21,141 bases of DNA, from positions 1 to 21,141 of the IMG/VR virus record IMGVR_UViG_3300007542_000242; one strand, written 5' to 3'. Shown piece by piece: positions 1-4,752 of the stretch; positions within the stretch are counted from its first letter, which is position 1; every line of letters begins with the position of its first letter. The notes under the pieces are model-generated. The model saw only the letters and a list, made by a program, of their open reading frames with translations, was not told the DNA's origin and ran no database searches. The DNA is from a virus. The translations under genes were made by a program, and so were the position numbers.

Positions 1-487
1 CAGCTAAGCCAACAGGTGGAAACCTTACCTAGGGAAGCATGCCCTAGGCTCGGATCACGCTCCACCTTGCAGGGGCATCCGGTCATAGCGTGCAAGGCGT
101 TGACGTTAGGTCCCTCTGGGTAATCGGACTGCGAACGGGTGGCACGGAATAGGCGCACAATGGGAATGAGTAGGCTCGCCCGTTGAATGAACGCCAACCA
201 AGGAAAGCCCAAGTAGCACAAGGCCAGACAGAAGGTAGACTAACAGAGACGAGCGATAACGCGGGCATGGCTTGAAGTAACAAGTCTCATGGTGGAAGTG
301 AAGCAGAACCACCGTGCCATTCATTCAGTGCCAACCTGAGATCAGTTGCTGTGCGGTTGGAGCGTTGTCTTGTACCCGGAAGGGGAACCTGTATTAACAG
401 TACAGAGCTTCAAAAGGTAGGCGTGGTAGCCCCGGGAAGAATGTGTAGAGGGAACCTCGTGACACATTACAAAAGGTTTCCAAGGTG

Positions 488-543
488 ATAGACTTTCTAA
501 GCTAGGCCAACCTAGTTAGTCCGAAAGGACTAGGAAAGTTTAT
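488..543 (+). other. three-way junction RNA motif
   Basis: Bases 488-497 pair with 534-543 over ten positions (one G-U). Inside are two hairpins: 502-506/511-515 (CTAGG, loop CCAA, CCTAG) and 517-522/527-532 (TAGTCC, loop GAAA, GGACTA). This closed junction with a GNRA tetraloop is the best-defined part of the leading non-coding region. Confidence 0.6.
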
Positions 544-550
544 ACCTAGA

Positions 551-576
551 GGGGCTGTGAGGAAACTCATGGCCCC
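551..576 (+). other. 11-bp hairpin with GAAA tetraloop
   Basis: GGGGCTGTGAG (551-561), loop GAAA and CTCATGGCCCC (566-576) pair at all eleven positions, with two G-U pairs. No run of T follows, so it does not look like a normal intrinsic terminator. It reads better as the 3' domain of the structured RNA or as a stabilising/processing element. Confidence 0.55.
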
Positions 577-578
577 TT

Positions 579-614
579 CATGGTGTAAACTCAACAGAAA
601 GGACTAACACCATG
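579..614 (+). promoter_or_regulatory. hairpin over the first start codon
   Basis: CATGGTGT (579-586) is the exact complement of ACACCATG (607-614), which includes the ATG of the 612 gene. The 20-base loop holds the Shine-Dalgarno AAAGGA. When folded the start codon would be paired while the ribosome-binding site stays exposed, which suggests translational control. The pairing is seen; the control is inferred. Confidence 0.45.
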
Positions 615-1130
615 CACACTTACAAACCGGAACAAATCGACTCTCAGATTGCACTGGTCGCACGGGATGCAGGACGTTTGCAGGACAAAATCCATGCTCT
701 CGCCTATGCTGTCCTGTTGGACTGGCGCAAGACTGACGATGGGGATGTGGCAGCAGATCGTCTCTCTCGTCTCCAGTCGGCAAGCCCGTACCATGCGGAT
801 GCTTTCTCCAAATGGACAGCTAACTTCCTTTCCGGCCATCTGGTCTGGAACAAAGACAAGGAAGTTTGGGTAGCCAAGGAAGATGTGTCCTTCAAGGACA
901 ATGCCAAGGCCATCCTCAAGGGCGTGAAGGATACTCCCTTCTACAAATTCAAGCCTGCCTCCGCGCCCAAGCCCTACGACGACATCGACGCCTTCGAAGC
1001 CTTTTACGCCAGCGCCAAGGCACGTGCCAAGGATGCCGAAAAGAAAGAGAACGTCACTGTGCATCCGGCCTACCAGAATGCTCTGGATGAGATGATGCGG
1101 AAGGTCCGTGAGATCAAAGCAGCGGCCTAA
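612..1130 (+). CDS. hypothetical phage protein, 172 aa
   Basis: I do not recognise a named family. The protein is soluble and mostly helical. Its N-terminal third (about 8-35) looks amphipathic, the middle is tryptophan-rich (W59, W79, W86 region), and the tail after residue 115 is alanine/lysine/glutamate-rich and probably helical. Start chosen at 612 because AAAGGA lies nine bases upstream. It is the first gene after the structured non-coding region, and its start codon is held in an 8-bp hairpin. Third codon positions are richer in G/C than in genes further right. It is followed by a hairpin repeat rather than by an overlapping gene, so it may be its own transcription or processing unit. 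An early host-takeover role is possible but is only a guess from position. Confidence 0.8.
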   Translation: MHTYKPEQIDSQIALVARDAGRLQDKIHALAYAVLLDWRKTDDGDVAADRLSRLQSASPYHADAFSKWTANFLSGHLVWNKDKEVWVAKEDVSFKDNAKAILKGVKDTPFYKFKPASAPKPYDDIDAFEAFYASAKARAKDAEKKENVTVHPAYQNALDEMMRKVREIKAAA

Positions 1131-1135
1131 GAGTG

Positions 1136-1163
1136 TAGCACCTAGGGGAAACTCTAGGTGCTA
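1136..1163 (+). terminator. 12-bp GAAA-capped hairpin (terminator or processing site)
   Basis: TAGCACCTAG pairs with CTAGGTGCTA, extended by one G-U and one G-C pair, and is capped by GAAA. It begins six bases after the stop of the preceding gene. The following ATTCCTGTT is only weakly T-rich, so a processing or stability element is as likely as a terminator. The second copy at 1689-1714 has a C-to-T change in the stem that turns a C-G pair into a U-G pair, so pairing is kept. Confidence 0.5.
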
Positions 1164-1180
1164 TTCCTGTTAGACTGTAG
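1140..1180 (+). repeat. 41-base direct repeat, copy 1
   Basis: These 41 bases recur without change at 1692-1732. The unit holds most of a GAAA-capped hairpin followed by ATTCCTGTTAGACTGTAG, and it stands just upstream of a small gene with a strong ribosome-binding site. It may be a duplicated terminator/leader or a phage-specific promoter. It has no recognisable sigma-70 or T7-type promoter consensus. Confidence 0.9.
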
Positions 1181-1205
1181 CTAGAGGAAAGAGGAGGGAC
1201 ACATC

Positions 1206-1403
1206 ATGGATACCAATCAGATACTAATCCCGTTAGACCCGGTCTGCATTGATGACTACGTTGAGGTAGTCTACTCTGGACCAGACTGGTGCGTGATGCT
1301 CTGGAACGGCAAAGAGGAATGGCCTATCCGTACCGCAGACCTAAAGAGGGATTACCGCCCTCTGAGAACAACCGACAAGGAGGTTTTGCGGCGACTGACC
1401 TGA
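1206..1403 (+). CDS. hypothetical small protein, 65 aa
   Basis: Unrecognised acidic micro-protein. Residues about 18-45 alternate hydrophobic and polar in a way that suggests a small beta-barrel (V-E-V-V-Y-S-G-P-D-W-C-V-M-L-W), ending in a basic tail. The start is supported by a strong GAGGAGGGA about eight bases upstream. It follows the first 41-base hairpin repeat and ends inside a 17-base direct repeat (1391-1407) that recurs after the next gene. Function unknown. Confidence 0.65.
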   Translation: MDTNQILIPLDPVCIDDYVEVVYSGPDWCVMLWNGKEEWPIRTADLKRDYRPLRTTDKEVLRRLT

Positions 1404-1407
1404 GCCT
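1391..1407 (+). repeat. 17-base direct repeat, left copy
   Basis: GCGACTGACCTGAGCCT occurs here and at 1634-1650. Each copy covers the end of a gene, but in different reading frames, so the identity is not protein-driven. The copies flank the GC-rich insert holding the 1477-1641 gene. Confidence 0.8.
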
Positions 1408-1414
1408 CTCGTCA

Positions 1415-1434
1415 CTGCGCCCTCCGGGGCGCAG
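1415..1434 (+). terminator. GC-rich hairpin with UCCG tetraloop
   Basis: CTGCGCCC, loop TCCG, GGGCGCAG: eight perfect base pairs with a UNCG-type tetraloop, eleven bases after a stop codon. No T-run follows, so rho-independent termination is uncertain. It could stabilise mRNA or be part of the transferred GC-rich segment. Confidence 0.4.
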
Positions 1435-1476
1435 CACCGGACGCTCAGTCCGAAATCGAAACCATGGAGAAACCAA

Positions 1477-1641
1477 ATGATCCGCATCAATCGCTCGTTC
1501 GACACCGAAGCCGAAGCCATCCAGTTCAAAGAGGACATGCTTCGCCAGTACCACCCCTGCGGCTACGGCACGAAACTGAACATCAGCAGCGCGAACGGAC
1601 AGTGGCACGTCACTGGCCACCGCTTCAGCAGCTGCGACTGA
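1477..1641 (+). CDS. GC-rich hypothetical small protein, 54 aa
   Basis: Encodes a short polar protein beginning M-I-R-I-N-R-S-F-D-T and ending S-S-C-D, with two further cysteine/histidine positions (H26, C28) and a Q-W-H-V-T-G-H beta hairpin. A GGAG lies eight bases before the ATG. About five in six third codon positions are G or C, clearly different from the neighbours, and the whole segment is flanked by 17-base direct repeats. Both suggest separate acquisition. I have the impression of similar short proteins ending S-S-C-D in other phages, but cannot name a function. A longer reading frame overlapping it in another frame is rejected. Confidence 0.6.
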   Translation: MIRINRSFDTEAEAIQFKEDMLRQYHPCGYGTKLNISSANGQWHVTGHRFSSCD

Positions 1642-1650
1642 CCTGAGCCT
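1634..1650 (+). repeat. 17-base direct repeat, right copy
   Basis: Second copy of GCGACTGACCTGAGCCT (first at 1391-1407). It overlaps the last codons and stop of the 1477 gene. Confidence 0.8.
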
Positions 1651-1691
1651 AGTAGGCAAAGGTAGACAACCACCGGAAGAAACATGTCAGT

Positions 1692-1732
1692 ACCTAGGGG
1701 AAACTCTAGGTGCTATTCCTGTTAGACTGTAG
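1692..1732 (+). repeat. 41-base direct repeat, copy 2
   Basis: Exact copy of 1140-1180, ten bases before the start of the 1743 gene. The flanking bases extend the hairpin to 1689-1714, using a U-G pair where copy 1 has C-G. Repetition of the same leader before two unrelated small genes suggests a regulatory or processing unit. Confidence 0.9.
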
Positions 1733-1742
1733 GAGAAGAACT

Positions 1743-1910
1743 ATGAACCTCAAGTACGAACCCGAGGCAAGGTCAATCCTTGTCAAGTCGTATGAGGAGA
1801 GCAGTCTTGTCTTTGCCTGCTTTCGTATCATCCTCAAGAAGCGTCTCGGAAGGGATGACTTCTCGAAGGAGATGAGGACGATCAAGAAGTTTATCCATAA
1901 GGAGGAGTAA
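1743..1910 (+). CDS. hypothetical small basic protein, 55 aa
   Basis: Unrecognised. Helical and lysine-rich in its second half (I-L-K-K-R-L-G-R ... T-I-K-K-F-I-H-K-E-E). Start at 1743 chosen because TAGGAGAAG lies five to ten bases upstream; an in-frame extension further upstream would run through the 41-base repeat. The last codons (AAG GAG GAG) form a strong ribosome-binding site for the next tiny frame, whose ATG is three bases after the stop. Function unknown; charge would suit nucleic-acid binding. Confidence 0.6.
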   Translation: MNLKYEPEARSILVKSYEESSLVFACFRIILKKRLGRDDFSKEMRTIKKFIHKEE

Positions 1911-1913
1911 ACC

Positions 1914-1958
1914 ATGAAGTACGGACATATGGAATGCTACCGAGGAGGAGAGAAATGA
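1914..1958 (+). CDS. 14-codon leader peptide / coupling frame
   Basis: M-K-Y-G-H-M-E-C-Y-R-G-G-E-K. The preceding gene's AAGGAGGAG serves its ATG, and its own G-G-E codons (GGA GGA GAG) form the ribosome-binding site for the ATG at 1955, which overlaps its TGA. It may exist only to pass ribosomes along. Too short to be sure it is translated. Confidence 0.35.
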   Translation: MKYGHMECYRGGEK

Positions 1959-2065
1959 CCATTCACTTCACTGCTAAAGGACTGTACGTCAACGGTGTGC
2001 TGATGGAGAAGTCTCACACCAAGGACGCTATCGCTGAACACATCAAGAGCATGCTGTTCAAGTAG
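1955..2065 (+). CDS. hypothetical micro-protein, 36 aa
   Basis: M-T-I-H-F-T-A-K-G-L-Y-V-N-G-V-L-M-E-K followed by a helix. The start overlaps the stop of the 14-codon frame (ATGA) and is preceded by GGAGGAG. A short beta hairpin plus helix is likely; the pattern resembles several phage micro-proteins with a G-x-Y-V-N-G-x turn, without a known function. It ends nine bases before the next ATG, whose ribosome-binding site GGAGAGG begins at its stop codon. Confidence 0.6.
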   Translation: MTIHFTAKGLYVNGVLMEKSHTKDAIAEHIKSMLFK

Positions 2066-2073
2066 GAGAGGCT

Positions 2074-2367
2074 ATGCTTAAGAAATCGGACGCTATTCCG
2101 GGGGTAAGGATTCAATTCCGATCCTTCTTTAAGGATGGTGGCATATGTGGAGTATCATGTGACGATGTTACCTGTCTGCCAGTTTCAATGGTTGATGGCG
2201 GCATGGAATTTGATACACCTTACGCAGTGCTGCCCGGAACACAAGCCACCATAGTCGCACCGCCTAAGAAGAAGAACAACATCAACATGATTGAGCTTGA
2301 CTTTGGTGACGATCAAGTTGGTTACATGTTCTGGTGTGACGTACACAGGAACTCGTCTAAGCTGTAG
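2074..2367 (+). CDS. hypothetical beta-rich protein, 97 aa
   Basis: Unrecognised by name. Beta-rich throughout, with a central P-G-T-Q-A-T-I-V-A-P-P-K-K-K-N-N turn and a C-terminal D-D-Q-V-G-Y-M-F-W-C-D-V segment. Small phage proteins with a basic loop followed by an F-W or Y-W strand are common and may bind nucleic acid, but no function can be assigned. GGAGAGGCT directly precedes the ATG. It ends nine bases before the tRNA gene, so the tRNA may be processed out of the same transcript. Confidence 0.7.
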   Translation: MLKKSDAIPGVRIQFRSFFKDGGICGVSCDDVTCLPVSMVDGGMEFDTPYAVLPGTQATIVAPPKKKNNINMIELDFGDDQVGYMFWCDVHRNSSKL

Positions 2368-2375
2368 CATCAACA

Positions 2376-2451
2376 CTCCCCGTAGCTCAAAGGATAGAGC
2401 AAGGACCTTCTAAGTCCGAGGTTGTAGGTTCGAGTCCTGCCGGGGAGGCCA
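2376..2451 (+). tRNA. tRNA-Arg (anticodon UCU), CCA encoded
   Basis: Full cloverleaf: acceptor CTCCCCG/CGGGGAG (2376-2382/2441-2447), D stem GCTC/GAGC, anticodon arm 2402-2418 with loop CTTCTAA and anticodon TCT at 2409-2411, T arm GTAGG-TTCGAGT-CCTGC, discriminator G and encoded CCA at 2449-2451. The D loop holds the A20-type base and the anticodon the C35 expected for arginine. The first anticodon-stem pair is an A-G mismatch. It reads AGA (and AGG by wobble), which is used heavily in the neighbouring genes, so it probably supplements a tRNA that is scarce in the host. Confidence 0.93.
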
Positions 2452-2470
2452 ACTGATGAAGGAGAATACC

Positions 2471-2653
2471 ATGAGACCTAACTGGAACTACTACCATGAC
2501 GTGATTGCCCACTCGCACCGGACTGAGGAGGTGAAGGCGTATCATGTCTCTGTCAACCCGACTAAGACCCTGCCCGGTAGCCTTACTGCTAGCAGGAAGA
2601 ACATCAAAGAGCTACTCGGCAAGCGTAAGCGCCGGGTGATTGTCTTCAACTAG
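2471..2653 (+). CDS. hypothetical small basic protein, 60 aa
   Basis: Unrecognised. The sequence begins M-R-P-N-W-N-Y-Y-H-D and ends in a basic G-K-R-K-R-R-V-I-V-F-N strand, suggesting nucleic-acid or ribosome contact. An earlier in-frame ATG at 2456 exists, but the AAGGAG at 2459-2464 is spaced correctly for 2471, so that start is preferred. It lies directly after the tRNA gene. Function unknown. Confidence 0.6.
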   Translation: MRPNWNYYHDVIAHSHRTEEVKAYHVSVNPTKTLPGSLTASRKNIKELLGKRKRRVIVFN

Positions 2654-2663
2654 GAGAACTGAG

Positions 2664-2789
2664 ATGCCGTATGAATTCTTTGACTGGTCGAGGATGAAGT
2701 GGTGGGTGTGGTCTACTGTATCCCAGTCATACATCATTTCTCGAAGGAAGAACCACAAGCCGCCATCTATTGCGGGGATGTACCAATGA
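2664..2789 (+). CDS. hypothetical micro-protein, 41 aa
   Basis: AGGAG lies about eight bases before the ATG. Tryptophan/tyrosine-rich N-terminal half (M-K-W-W-V-W-S) followed by a basic S-R-R-K-N-H-K-P-P. It might be a small membrane-associated peptide. Its stop overlaps the next ATG (ATGATG). A GTG-started frame (2699-2896) overlaps it in another phase, so only one of the two may be real here. Confidence 0.42.
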   Translation: MPYEFFDWSRMKWWVWSTVSQSYIISRRKNHKPPSIAGMYQ

Positions 2790-2896
2790 TGCAGGTACCT
2801 ATCTGGAGCAAGGGTGTCTTTGTGTGGGTGGACCTCACCGAGGAACTGTTCTACAAGCTGTGGAGTAGAGAGAATGAGAGAGTACAGAGTGGGTGA
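2786..2896 (+). CDS. hypothetical micro-protein, 36 aa
   Basis: Begins M-M-Q-V-P-I-W-S-K-G-V-F-V-W-V and ends in a helix L-T-E-E-L-F-Y-K-L-W. The ATG overlaps the preceding stop in the ATGA fashion typical of this genome. The frame stays open upstream to a GTG at 2699 with a possible GAGGA site, which would give 65 aa, so the start is uncertain. Its 3' end overlaps the start of the next gene by 23 bases. Confidence 0.42.
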   Translation: MMQVPIWSKGVFVWVDLTEELFYKLWSRENERVQSG

Positions 2897-3050
2897 CTGC
2901 ATAGGTTACCATGGAAGCCACACTATCATAGAAGAGGTTGTAGACGACAGGCTGTACGGCTATTGGTTTGAGTGGAACCGTATTTATGGCGATCTTACAT
3001 GGACCGGAGCCTACGAAGTAGACAGCCACATCCCCAAAGAGTATTGCTGA
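2874..3050 (+). CDS. IPKEY-family micro-protein, 58 aa (member 1)
   Basis: First of nine micro-proteins that share a C-terminal I-P-K-E-Y-x. The N-terminus Y-R-V-G-D-C-I-G-Y matches V-Q-V-G-D-C-V in the 3094 member and V-E-G-D-C-F in the 11137 member. The body alternates hydrophobic residues (T-I-I-E-E-V-V ... Y-G-Y-W-F-E-W) like a small SH3-type or KOW-like barrel; the fold is inferred only. Here the motif is encoded CCC AAA GAG TAT TGC, a weak Shine-Dalgarno, yet the peptide is intact. A possible 18-codon frame starts on its stop (TGATG). Start ATG at 2874 lies inside the end of the preceding frame. Confidence 0.65.
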   Translation: MREYRVGDCIGYHGSHTIIEEVVDDRLYGYWFEWNRIYGDLTWTGAYEVDSHIPKEYC

Positions 3051-3106
3051 TGAACATCTTCTATCTGTGCTCTGCACGAAGGGAGACACCTGAATGGTAC
3101 AAGTAG
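3050..3106 (+). CDS. possible 18-aa coupling frame
   Basis: M-N-I-F-Y-L-C-S-A-R-R-E-T-P-E-W-Y-K. Its ATG overlaps the previous stop (TGATG), and its R-R-E codons hold AGGGAG, the ribosome-binding site for the 3094 start within it. It may carry ribosomes between two IPKEY genes rather than encode a working peptide. Confidence 0.25.
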   Translation: MNIFYLCSARRETPEWYK

Positions 3107-3276
3107 GAGACTGTGTTACAACTAGAACTGGTAACTACGGGGTAGTTCAAGAGCAACGGGTACCCGGAAGTTGGTGGGCCTTGTTCCTGAAAACGGCATG
3201 GGGAAGTCGGGACTTCGAAAGGCTGCACTTCAAACAGTCTAACGCAAAGGTAGTAATCCCTAAGGAGTATACATGA
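3094..3276 (+). CDS. IPKEY-family micro-protein, 60 aa (member 2)
   Basis: Begins M-V-Q-V-G-D-C-V-T-T-R-T-G-N-Y-G-V-V, close to member 1 and typical of a small barrel with a Gly-Asn turn. Ends V-V-I-P-K-E-Y-T. The last codons CCT AAG GAG TAT ACA TGA contain the ribosome-binding site TAAGGAG and overlap the next gene's ATG (ATGA). AAGGGAGA upstream supports the start. Function unknown; the two adjacent members look like an old tandem duplication that has diverged. Confidence 0.7.
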   Translation: MVQVGDCVTTRTGNYGVVQEQRVPGSWWALFLKTAWGSRDFERLHFKQSNAKVVIPKEYT

Positions 3277-3524
3277 TGCAAGATGATCCTCGGTGTTGCC
3301 CTTTCTATTCTCGTAGGGCAGAGAGAGTATACGAGAAGAGTCGTACCATCTACTACAACCTACCTCTTGGTGATGGTACACCTAGGTCAACCAATGGCTA
3401 TGAGTCCATCGTTGAACTGGTGAACATGACCACTGGCATAAAGATTTACAAGAGGTCTCCTGTTATGAACACTTGGCGGGATGCTTTCTATTGGGAGAAC
3501 CCATATGAACGACGACCCGATTGA
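3273..3524 (+). CDS. hypothetical protein, 83 aa
   Basis: Unrecognised. Starts on the stop of the IPKEY gene, using that gene's embedded AAGGAG. Arginine/tyrosine-rich (R-R-A-E-R-V-Y-E-K-S-R-T-I-Y-Y) with a Cys-Cys near the N-terminus and a C-terminal W-R-D-A-F-Y-W-E-N-P-Y-E-R-R-P-D. A basic, aromatic composition would suit nucleic-acid contact, but there is no recognisable domain. Its last 20 bases overlap the next gene. Confidence 0.6.
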   Translation: MMQDDPRCCPFYSRRAERVYEKSRTIYYNLPLGDGTPRSTNGYESIVELVNMTTGIKIYKRSPVMNTWRDAFYWENPYERRPD

Positions 3525-3660
3525 CGACTGGACTAAGTACCTTAACAAACTAAACCAGAGGTACACAGAGAAGGGGTTTCTTCCTAGAGACCCGGAGAAC
3601 TTGGACCCTTATGGTCCTCAGAATCACCCACTGAAGGAGAACAAAGATGCTAGTTCGTAG
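3505..3660 (+). CDS. hypothetical acidic micro-protein, 51 aa
   Basis: M-N-D-D-P-I-D-D-W-T-K-Y-L-N-K-L-N-Q followed by a proline/asparagine-rich half. GGGAGAA lies upstream, inside the preceding gene. Its L-K-E-N codons (CTG AAG GAG AAC) form the ribosome-binding site for the next ATG at 3647, which lies within its 3' end. Overlapping both neighbours, it fits the tiling of this operon. Function unknown. Confidence 0.6.
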   Translation: MNDDPIDDWTKYLNKLNQRYTEKGFLPRDPENLDPYGPQNHPLKENKDASS

Positions 3661-3904
3661 AGATAAGCACGGTTTGTACATCCGAAACCGAGGGGGAAAG
3701 AACTACGCGCCATACAGACCGGGTACATTTAAGGGTAGTTCTCATGTTTGGAATACAGGAGAAGCCGGTCTAAAAGAAGGCGATAAACCAAAGACACGCC
3801 ATGTAACCGGAGAGCCTTTCGTTAAAATCTGGCTGCCTAATGGCTCCTTCGCATATTGGGGATGCTATGGGCGGGAAGAGGGGGAGTACAAAGAAAATGA
3901 TTGA
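3647..3904 (+). CDS. hypothetical basic protein, 85 aa
   Basis: Unrecognised. N-terminal half is very basic (M-L-V-R-R-D-K-H-G-L-Y-I-R-N-R-G-G-K-N-Y), with glycine-rich turns and a C-terminal F-V-K-I-W-L-P-N-G-S-F-A-Y-W-G strand pair. The opening x-L-Y-I-R-x-R-G-G-K-x-Y-x-x-Y-R-P-G resembles short basic phage proteins; no function known to me. AAGGAG seven bases upstream lies in the end of the preceding gene. Confidence 0.65.
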   Translation: MLVRRDKHGLYIRNRGGKNYAPYRPGTFKGSSHVWNTGEAGLKEGDKPKTRHVTGEPFVKIWLPNGSFAYWGCYGREEGEYKEND

Positions 3905-4085
3905 CGTGTGGATTGCAACTGGGTTGTGCCTTGTATTCTGTTGTCTGTTCTACTACCTTGGTTGGGTCAGGGGTGTTAACCGTACTGCTCTTGCTGCTTA
4001 TACCAAGGGAGTGAATGACGCAGTGGAACTGGTGACAAGAGAGATCAACAAGATGATCGAGAAGGAAGGTAGTGATGGGGAATAA
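3897..4085 (+). CDS. small membrane protein, one TM segment, 62 aa
   Basis: A hydrophobic stretch at residues about 4-23 (V-W-I-A-T-G-L-C-L-V-F-C-C-L-F-Y-Y-L-G-W) is followed by a charged helix, giving a type-I-like or N-out anchor with a cytoplasmic or periplasmic tail. The ATG overlaps the preceding stop; GGGGAG lies about ten bases upstream. In-frame starts further upstream are possible but would overlap the preceding gene more. It could be a superinfection-exclusion or spanin-like small membrane protein, but nothing specific supports either. Confidence 0.6.
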   Translation: MIDVWIATGLCLVFCCLFYYLGWVRGVNRTALAAYTKGVNDAVELVTREINKMIEKEGSDGE

Positions 4086-4467
4086 AGTAATCTATTCAAT
4101 CGACAACGTGGCTAACTTAAGGCAACTCGCCAAGTTTACCAGTCACATGGACAAGCTGGAGGCTGGAGGTAAAACTCTAGGGAATACAATCCCTTGCATC
4201 GGTGCTTATGATTCAAAGCTTGAAGTATCCTTCGTAAGTACCGAAGAAGATTACAAGAATCACGTTGTACCCTATGGGTTTGTAGATAACCAAGAGAGTG
4301 TAATCCTTCTTGGTCCTGACAACGTAGCCTACCTTAGCGACAACCTGCTGCATACATCTGAATACCTTGGCCGTATGGTGCAGGTGAATGACTACGAAGA
4401 CTTAGACGACGAACAAGGATGGACATACAGGATGGACCAGAATGAGTACTACCATGTTTCCACCTAG
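4075..4467 (+). CDS. hypothetical acidic protein, 130 aa
   Basis: Unrecognised, soluble, mixed alpha/beta. Residues about 35-85 look like a beta sheet, and the C-terminus is very acidic (D-Y-E-D-L-D-D-E-Q-G-W). Start placed at the ATG at 4075 with AAGGAAGG upstream, rather than the in-frame GTG at 4072; it overlaps the preceding stop by 11 bases. Fifteen bases separate it from the next gene, one of the few real gaps in this stretch. Confidence 0.7.
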   Translation: MGNKVIYSIDNVANLRQLAKFTSHMDKLEAGGKTLGNTIPCIGAYDSKLEVSFVSTEEDYKNHVVPYGFVDNQESVILLGPDNVAYLSDNLLHTSEYLGRMVQVNDYEDLDDEQGWTYRMDQNEYYHVST

Positions 4468-4482
4468 AGGAAAGGAACTACC

Positions 4483-4752
4483 ATGTGGGTAATCTGGGAA
4501 GACAGACAAGAACGGAGAGATAGACTAGCGGAGTACGGAAGAGCACCCGATGTCTTCGAACAAGATGGATGGTACTGTAACGATAAGTACTCTCGCAAAG
4601 TAGACCGTGGTGACATCAAGAATGCTAAGATATTTATGAACAAGAGGGCCTTAGCCCAAGGTCTTTCATGGGCATGTGGTGAACCCACTGTCTACGAAGT
4701 TGAAGTAACTGTAACCCCTATCAAGAAAACTACACTCGGAGAAATCAAATGA
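4483..4752 (+). CDS. hypothetical protein, 89 aa
   Basis: Unrecognised. Begins M-W-V-I-W-E-D-R-Q-E-R-R-D-R-L-A-E-Y; the middle is lysine-rich (D-I-K-N-A-K-I-F-M-N-K-R-A) and the end is a beta strand V-Y-E-V-E-V-T-V-T-P-I. AGAGGAAAGGA upstream supports the start. It overlaps the AAA+ ATPase gene by four bases (ATGA), so its product is made in step with that enzyme, but no link in function can be shown. Confidence 0.65.
   Translation: MWVIWEDRQERRDRLAEYGRAPDVFEQDGWYCNDKYSRKVDRGDIKNAKIFMNKRALAQGLSWACGEPTVYEVEVTVTPIKKTTLGEIK

Larger units (their letters stand above)
1..578 (+). ncRNA. candidate large structured RNA / long 5' leader
   Basis: No convincing gene lies in the first 611 bases, but the stretch is full of complementary segments. 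Seen directly: a 10-base long-range pairing 17-26 with 473-482; hairpins 28-34/42-48 (CCTAGGG/CCCTAGG), 65-71/91-97, 134-141/177-184, 291-295/309-313, 331-336/355-360 and 440-446/462-468; a three-way junction at 488-543; and an 11-bp helix with a GAAA loop at 551-576. Several loops are of the GNRA type. The strand is taken as + because the downstream gene is + and the GNRA loops read on +. Phages are known to carry large ornate RNAs such as GOLLD and ROOL, often near tRNA genes, and a tRNA lies 1.8 kb downstream. Membership of either family is only a guess, and the 5' end may lie outside the window. It could instead be an untranslated leader. Confidence 0.5.

Noticed and set aside
83-324. Two minus-strand frames of 66 and 72 aa in the leading region
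   Set aside because: Low-quality sequence, no ribosome-binding sites, and the DNA shows RNA-like helices instead.
591-1064. 157-aa minus-strand frame over the 612 gene
   Set aside because: The + frame has a ribosome-binding site and fits the operon direction; the minus frame has neither.
1464-1646. 60-aa + frame overlapping the 1477 gene in another phase
   Set aside because: The 1477 frame has a well-placed GGAG and a coherent protein; the other is arginine-rich shadow sequence.
2376-2451. tRNA as phage attachment site
   Set aside because: No integrase or flanking duplicate of the tRNA end is visible, and the tRNA is complete with encoded CCA.
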